8,605 bases of DNA, taken from contig CALPIT020000102.1 of assembly GCA_943323705.2 (NCBI GenBank), positions 1 through 8,605 on the forward strand. Direction: 5' to 3'. Of the stretch, positions 5,202 through 8,605 are shown piece by piece. Below the pieces are notes generated by a model that saw only the letters and a list, made by a program, of their open reading frames with translations, made no database searches and was not told the DNA's origin. Each line of letters opens with the position of its first letter. The first letter of the stretch is position 1. Position numbers and translations under genes: made by a program. Source of the DNA: Streptomyces griseus. Its GTDB lineage: Bacteria; Bacteroidota; Bacteroidia; Chitinophagales; Chitinophagaceae.

Positions 5202-5999
5202 ATGGCATTTTTAAAATCAGCATTGTTGTCATTGGGAATATTGTCATCAACAATCCCTGAAAAAAATGGAGATTTCTGTGGCATAACCAATACCGCATTT
5301 AAAACAGGAGAAGTGGTAAAGATGAGTGTATATTATAGCACAATGGGCGCCTACATTGGAGCTGGAGATGCCACTTTCACCACTACACTCGAGAGGTTTA
5401 ATGGAAAGCCGGTTTATCATGCTGTAGGTGTGGGCTATACCTATCCTTTCTTTGATAATTTTTTTAAAGTTAGAGACCGATATGAAAGTTATATTGATAC
5501 GGCAACTTTACAACCTTATAAATTCATCAGAAATGTAGATGAAGGCGGGTATAAGATTTATAATAATGTAACGTTCAATCAAACTGCAAATACAGCAGTA
5601 AGCACTAATGGTGTTTTTAAAATTACAGATTGTATGCAGGATGTGGTTAGTGCTGTTTATTATGCACGCAATATCAAATTTGATAAATACAAGCCGGGAG
5701 ATAAAATTCCATTCGACATGTTTTTGGATGATGAGGTTCATCATTTGTATTTAAAGTATATGGGAAAAGAAAAAATCAAAACCCGTTACGGAAAATTTCA
5801 TGCAATAAAATTCAAACCATTACTTATTAAAGGCACCATCTTTGAAGGCGGTGAGCAAATGACGGCTTGGGTTAGTGATGACCCCAACCATTTATTACTT
5901 CGTGTAGAAAGTCAGATTGCAGTAGGCAGTATAAAAGTAGACATGATGGGATATCAGAATTTAAGGTATCCACTAACTTCGTTTATGGGTTTACGGTAG
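5202..5999 (+). CDS. DUF3108 domain protein, probably exported
   Basis: At 265 residues this resembles the DUF3108 family, common in Bacteroidota and of unknown function. Recognisable segments are FKTGEVVKMSVYY (33-45) leading to GAYIGAGDATF, then FFKVRDRYESYID (87-99) with TLQPYKFIRNVDEGGYK, CMQDVVSAVYYARN (144-157), and the C-terminal MTAWVSDDPNHLLLRVE (220-236). The alternating polar/apolar strands suggest an all-beta, possibly lipid-binding fold, which is inference. The N-terminus has one Lys followed by a short hydrophobic stretch (LKSALLSLGILSS, 4-16), compatible with a weak signal peptide; there is no lipobox cysteine at the expected place. ATG 5202 follows the flippase-like gene by 3 nt, so the two are co-expressed and probably act together at the envelope. 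The gene ends just before a repeat cluster and converges on the MBL hydrolase. Confidence 0.82.
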   Translation: MAFLKSALLSLGILSSTIPEKNGDFCGITNTAFKTGEVVKMSVYYSTMGAYIGAGDATFTTTLERFNGKPVYHAVGVGYTYPFFDNFFKVRDRYESYIDTATLQPYKFIRNVDEGGYKIYNNVTFNQTANTAVSTNGVFKITDCMQDVVSAVYYARNIKFDKYKPGDKIPFDMFLDDEVHHLYLKYMGKEKIKTRYGKFHAIKFKPLLIKGTIFEGGEQMTAWVSDDPNHLLLRVESQIAVGSIKVDMMGYQNLRYPLTSFMGLR

Positions 6000-6014
6000 G
6001 GGGGAGGTTTAAAA

Positions 6015-6060
6015 GTTTAATGGTTTAATTCGCTTCGCTGCCTGCCTGCCGGTAGGCAGG
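6015..6060. repeat. GTTTAATGGTTTAA module joined to a GC-rich palindrome
   Basis: GTTTAATGGTTTAA (6015-6028) is an exact copy of 3546-3559. After TTCGCTTCGCTG comes the 20-nt near-palindrome CCTGCCTGCCGGTAGGCAGG (6041-6060), broken at only one complementary pair, which becomes G-U in RNA. A GTTTAAGG follows. Located just after the DUF3108 stop, it could form a stable 3' hairpin for the plus-strand operon, but no T-run follows directly. Confidence 0.75.
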
Positions 6061-6078
6061 GTTTAAGGTTGGTGGATG

Positions 6079-6120
6079 TTTGTGGTTTGTTGTTTGTTGT
6101 TTGTGGTTTGTGGTTTTTTC
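6079..6120. repeat. Period-7 T/G array (TTTGTKG x5 plus one decayed unit)
   Basis: Five uninterrupted heptads read TTTGTGG, TTTGTTG, TTTGTTG, TTTGTGG, TTTGTGG (6079-6113), followed by TTTTTTC (6114-6120). The array abuts a second heptad array with no spacer. It is non-coding low-complexity DNA in a convergent gap. Confidence 0.85.
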
Positions 6121-6210
6121 ATTCCTAATTCCCAATTCCCCAATTCCTAATTCCCCAATCCCTAATCCCCAATTCCCAATTCCCAATCCCCCAATCCCCA
6201 ATCCCTCATT
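6121..6210. repeat. Period-7 C-rich array (ATYCCYA-type, 12 units); G-rich on the minus strand
   Basis: Twelve units of 7 or 8 nt, such as ATTCCTA, ATTCCCA, ATTCCCCA, ATCCCTA and ATCCCCCA, fill 6121-6207 and end with ATT. On the minus strand, counting from 6205 downward, eight runs of three to five G are separated by only 3-4 nt, which meets the usual pattern for intramolecular G-quadruplexes. The G-rich strand is the one transcribed past the MBL gene's stop at 6226. Confidence 0.9.
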
Positions 6211-6225
6211 CAACTAAAAAAAAGA

Positions 6226-7062
6226 CTACAGCTCCTTCAATTCAAAACTGTCTTTCGCTCTGATGCCTTTCTCTGTCATTTGTAAAGAACAGCATTCGAT
6301 TTTAGGGTCGTGTTCAAAAAATAAGATATAATCGTTTTGTACTGCCTCAGTCAGAAAAGATTTTTTCTCATGTAATGTTGTCAATGGGAACATGTCGTAT
6401 GCCATGACATAAGGAACGGGAATGTGACCAACAGAAGGCAAAAGGTCGGCCATAAATACAATTGTTTTTCCTTTGTAATTTATCATCGGCAACATCATAG
6501 CTTCTGTATGTCCGAATACTTGTCTGATTTGAAAGTTTGCTGAAAAATCATTTTGATGGTCACCAATAAATTTCAGTTGACCACTTTCCTGAATGGGTAA
6601 AATATTATCTTTCAAAAAAGAAGCTTTTTCTCTGTCGTTCGGAGTGGTGGCCGTTTTCCAATGTTGTTCGTTTGTCCAGAAAGTTGCGTTTTTAAAAGCA
6701 GGAACCAATTTATCGCCTTCTCTTTTTATGCTGCCACCACAATGGTCGAAATGAAGATGTGTCAAAAAAACATCTGTAATATCATCAGTACTGAATCCTT
6801 GTTTCGCTAAAGATTTTTCTAAGGTGTCATTACCATGAAGATAATAATGACCTAAAAATTTCTCATCCTGTTTATTCCCAATTCCATTATCTATAAGAAT
6901 AAGTCTATTGCCATCTTGAATCAATAAGCATCGCATGGCCCAAGTACACATATTATTGTCATCAGCAGGGTTTAATTTATTCCAGATTGATTTTGGAACA
7001 ACACCAAACATAGCGCCACCATCTAATTTGAATAAACCGGTATCGATTGTGAATAGTTGCAT
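6226..7062 (-). CDS. MBL-fold metallo-hydrolase (lactonase-like, cytoplasmic)
   Basis: At 278 residues with no signal peptide, this has the whole dinuclear metal site of the metallo-beta-lactamase fold: THLHFDHCGG at 101-110 (His102, His104, Asp106, His107), His185 in FGHTEAMM, Asp206 in FMADLLPS and His251 in FEHDP. The strand-turn ILIDNGIGNK (55-64) is the usual 'iLiDtG.G' lead-in. Overall layout and length resemble the AHL-lactonase/YtnP-like group more than glyoxalase II or RNase Z, and GHTEAMM replaces the more common GHTPGH. Lactonase or quorum-quenching activity is possible but not shown. The ATG at 7060-7062 has a TACTTTTG box 16 nt upstream inside an AT-rich hairpin. The TAG stop is followed by a run of eight T on the minus strand and then the G-rich array. 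Confidence 0.9.
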   Translation of the reverse strand: MQLFTIDTGLFKLDGGAMFGVVPKSIWNKLNPADDNNMCTWAMRCLLIQDGNRLILIDNGIGNKQDEKFLGHYYLHGNDTLEKSLAKQGFSTDDITDVFLTHLHFDHCGGSIKREGDKLVPAFKNATFWTNEQHWKTATTPNDREKASFLKDNILPIQESGQLKFIGDHQNDFSANFQIRQVFGHTEAMMLPMINYKGKTIVFMADLLPSVGHIPVPYVMAYDMFPLTTLHEKKSFLTEAVQNDYILFFEHDPKIECCSLQMTEKGIRAKDSFELKEL

Positions 7063-7078
7063 GTAATTATTATTAAGT

Positions 7079-7086
7079 CAAAAGTA
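7079..7086 (-). promoter_or_regulatory. Candidate -7 box (TACTTTTG) for the MBL hydrolase gene
   Basis: Minus-strand match to TAnnTTTG, ending 16 nt before the ATG at 7062. All but its last base lie in the left arm of the inverted repeat at 7080-7146, so the repeat may supply the promoter. No -33 box is apparent. Confidence 0.3.
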
Positions 7087-7146
7087 AAAATTCAAAATTT
7101 AAAAATTAAAGAATAATCGATTTTAAAATTTTGAATTTTTACTTTT
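7080..7146. repeat. Perfect 21-bp inverted repeat, almost pure A/T
   Basis: The 21 nt at 7080-7100 are the exact reverse complement of 7126-7146. Four further A-T pairs extend the stem past one bulged base (A7125), leaving a loop of about 16 nt (7105-7120). Each arm has only two G/C positions. It separates the MFS gene from the MBL gene on the minus strand and could terminate the former, cruciform, or carry the promoter of the latter. Confidence 0.85.
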
Positions 7147-7164
7147 TAATTTGTACTAATCTTT

Positions 7165-8472
7165 TTAAGTGTTTAATCCTTTTTGTTTTTTTAATGCTAA
7201 GAAAAGGAATCCCAATCCAATTACAAAAAATACAATTAAGGCAAGAACCGAATTTCTTTGAGATCCCGTGAGTTCGGTGATATGGGCGAAACTGAACATG
7301 CCAATTACAATTGCAATTTTTTCTGTAACATCAAAGAAGCTGAAAAAAGAAGTGGTGTCTTTTGTTTCAGGCATTAATTTACTATACGTGCTTCTGCTCA
7401 AGCTTTGAATGCCGCCCATTACAAAACCCACACAAAGAGCCAGTATATAAAATTCTGTAGTCCCACCTTTAGGAAGTGAATATCCGCCGATGCATAGCAA
7501 AATCCAGATGAAAACACAAATTATCAATGTTTTGAAATTTCCGATTTTTTCAGAAATTTTCGAAATGGTATATGCACCAGGAATAGCAACGAGTTGTATG
7601 ATAAGTATGGCAATAATCAAATTTGTAGTAGGAATTTGCAATTCGCTTTTGCCATATAATGTTGCGGCCAGCATAACTGTTTGCACACCCATGTTATAAA
7701 AAAAGAATGAAGTAAGAAAGGTTCTCAAAACCGATAAGCCTTTCAACAGATTCCACACTTTTATCAATTCTTTGTAGCCATTCAATAAAACGTTTTTATT
7801 TTCTTGAATAGAATTATTTGGTGTTCCTTTTGGCAATCTTTTCAATGCTAATTGTGCAAAACCCCACCACCAAATCCCCACCATTAAAAAAGAAATTTGC
7901 GATGCTTTGGAAGTTGTGATCGAAAATAATTCAGGTTTTAATACCAATACGAAACAAATAATTTGAAGCAATACACTGCCAACATAACCCATTACAAAAC
8001 CTTTTGCGCTAATACGATCTCTGTCTTCTGGAGCGGCAATTTCAGGAAGGTAAGAATTATAAAAAACCAGACTACTCCAGAACCCAATGCAGGCAATCAT
8101 CATAGCAAGAAGTCCAAACATTAGATTATGGCTGTCGAAAAAGTATAAGGAGCCACAGGCAATACTTCCCAAAGTACAAAAGAAGAAAAGGAATTGCTTT
8201 TTATTGCCTTTGTAATCAGCGATAGAAGACAATAAAGGACTCATAATGGCAACCACTATAAAGGCAATACCGAGTGCGTAATTATATAGTGACGTATTAT
8301 TGTAAGTAGTTCCGAAAATAGTAACCGTATCTATTGTATTAGGGTCGTTATCGCTTGTAACAGCTTCGTAGTAAGCAGGAAAAATTGTGGAAGTGATCAC
8401 CAGATTGTAAACTGAATTGGCCCAGTCGTACATAGCCCATCCGTTAATGACTTTTTTTGAGGCAGTCTGCAT
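7165..8472 (-). CDS. UMF1/Atg22-family MFS transporter
   Basis: This 435-residue inner-membrane protein has about 12 hydrophobic segments. The N-terminal signature GWAMYDWANSVYNLVITSTI (11-30) is characteristic of the UMF1 family, the bacterial relatives of the yeast vacuolar effluxer Atg22. The loop after TM2 reads SSIADYKGNKKQF (81-93), the MFS loop 2-3 region, followed by a second conserved stretch NSYLPEIAAPEDRDRISAKG (138-157). In the C-terminal half, GGIQSLSRSTYSKLMPE and FFSFFDVTEKIA are also family-typical. Substrates of bacterial UMF1 proteins are not known; Atg22 itself exports amino acids. ATG 8470-8472 yields the expected N-terminus. A TAAGTTTG box lies 47 nt upstream, so it may be transcribed independently of the uppP-like gene ending 60 nt before. 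A hairpin (7080-7146) lies downstream. Confidence 0.92.
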   Translation of the reverse strand: MQTASKKVINGWAMYDWANSVYNLVITSTIFPAYYEAVTSDNDPNTIDTVTIFGTTYNNTSLYNYALGIAFIVVAIMSPLLSSIADYKGNKKQFLFFFCTLGSIACGSLYFFDSHNLMFGLLAMMIACIGFWSSLVFYNSYLPEIAAPEDRDRISAKGFVMGYVGSVLLQIICFVLVLKPELFSITTSKASQISFLMVGIWWWGFAQLALKRLPKGTPNNSIQENKNVLLNGYKELIKVWNLLKGLSVLRTFLTSFFFYNMGVQTVMLAATLYGKSELQIPTTNLIIAILIIQLVAIPGAYTISKISEKIGNFKTLIICVFIWILLCIGGYSLPKGGTTEFYILALCVGFVMGGIQSLSRSTYSKLMPETKDTTSFFSFFDVTEKIAIVIGMFSFAHITELTGSQRNSVLALIVFFVIGLGFLFLALKKQKGLNT

Positions 8473-8519
8473 AAAATATTGATTGATAGTTGAAAATACT
8501 ACAATTCAAAATAATCAAC

Positions 8520-8527
8520 CAAACTTA
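8520..8527 (-). promoter_or_regulatory. Candidate -7 box (TAAGTTTG) for the UMF1 transporter gene
   Basis: Minus-strand match to TAnnTTTG between the uppP-like stop (8533) and the transporter ATG (8472). It leaves a leader of about 40 nt. Motif match only, with no clear -33 element. Confidence 0.28.
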
Positions 8528-8532
8528 TTTCA

Positions 8533-8605
8533 TCAAGCCTGAATGTATCCGGTAAAAATTAAAGCCAGGAGAATAAAACCAACTACAATTCTGTAGTAGC
8601 CCCAG
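8533..8605 (-). CDS. uppP: Undecaprenyl-diphosphatase (UppP/BacA) C-terminus, partial at the right edge
   Basis: Only the last 23 codons are in the window, read from 8604 down to a TGA at 8535-8533. They give WGYYRIVVGFILLALIFTGY and then IQA. The YYRIVxGxxLL segment heading a final membrane helix is how UppP proteins end, and the other minus-strand frame at this edge gives a polar, unconvincing peptide. UppP dephosphorylates undecaprenyl diphosphate at the inner membrane to recycle the lipid carrier for peptidoglycan and O-antigen synthesis. The call rests on a very short stretch, so it is probable rather than secure. The UMF1 transporter follows 60 nt downstream on the same strand. Confidence 0.65.
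   Translation of the reverse strand, partial: WGYYRIVVGFILLALIFTGYIQA

Noticed and set aside
6079..6210. Tandem repeats considered as a CRISPR array
   Set aside because: Units are 7-8 nt and contiguous, with no spacers and no cas genes.
6025..6213. 62-codon minus-strand ORF encoding GLGIG-type repeats
   Set aside because: It is the period-7 arrays, the GC palindrome and GTTTAA repeats translated in one frame; the composition is repeat-driven and has no family resemblance.
1..8605. Search for a defence, toxin-antitoxin, phage or biosynthetic system
   Set aside because: Every sizeable frame belongs to a housekeeping or common Bacteroidota family, with no cluster of unknown co-directional genes beyond the two-gene flippase/DUF3108 pair.

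Overview
This window looks like ordinary housekeeping chromosome from a Bacteroidota bacterium, most likely Chitinophagales/Chitinophagaceae-like. The evidence is a low-GC sequence, A-rich rather than Shine-Dalgarno leaders, repeated matches to the Bacteroidota -7 promoter box (TAnnTTTG), gene families typical of that phylum (DUF3108, UMF1-type MFS, a shortened 3-hydroxyacyl-CoA dehydrogenase next to tsaB) and intergenic simple repeats of the kind common in these genomes. The placement is inference from gene content, not from a marker alignment.

Layout. (1) 1-991, minus strand: a two-gene unit, a 203-residue 3HCDH C-domain protein followed by tsaB (t6A tRNA modification), which runs off the left edge. 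The stop and start overlap as TAATG. (2) 992-1057: a short divergent promoter region. (3) 1058-2363, plus strand: ridA and a D-2-hydroxyacid dehydrogenase with one base between them, ending at a strong intrinsic terminator (2402-2439). (4) 2461-3516, plus strand: greA and a HIT-family hydrolase, separated by a 134-bp imperfect inverted repeat. (5) 3517-3620: a convergent gap filled with GTTTAA-type repeats. (6) 3621-4193, minus strand: ruvC. (7) 4227-5999, plus strand: a flippase-like membrane protein and a DUF3108 protein, 3 nt apart and divergent from ruvC; both divergent genes appear to start at TTG. (8) 6000-6225: a second convergent gap holding a GC palindrome and two abutting period-7 arrays. 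(9) 6226-7062, minus strand: an MBL-fold hydrolase. (10) 7165-8472, minus strand: a UMF1-family MFS transporter. (11) 8533-8605, minus strand: the last 23 codons of a probable uppP (undecaprenyl-diphosphatase).

The genes do not form one pathway. They are core functions (tRNA modification, imine detoxification, transcript cleavage, Holliday-junction resolution, envelope lipid handling) packed in short operons. No gap exceeds 300 nt. I see no CRISPR array, tRNA, rRNA, transposase, phage gene or toxin-antitoxin pair.

I found no clear new multi-gene system. The observations most worth a second look are a terminator hairpin placed between the only good greA promoter match and the greA start, an apparent NAD-site-lacking 3HCDH pseudoenzyme translationally overlapping tsaB, a six-codon mini-ORF whose stop overlaps the TTG start of the flippase-like gene, and related repeats occupying both convergent gaps, one of them with strong G-quadruplex potential.
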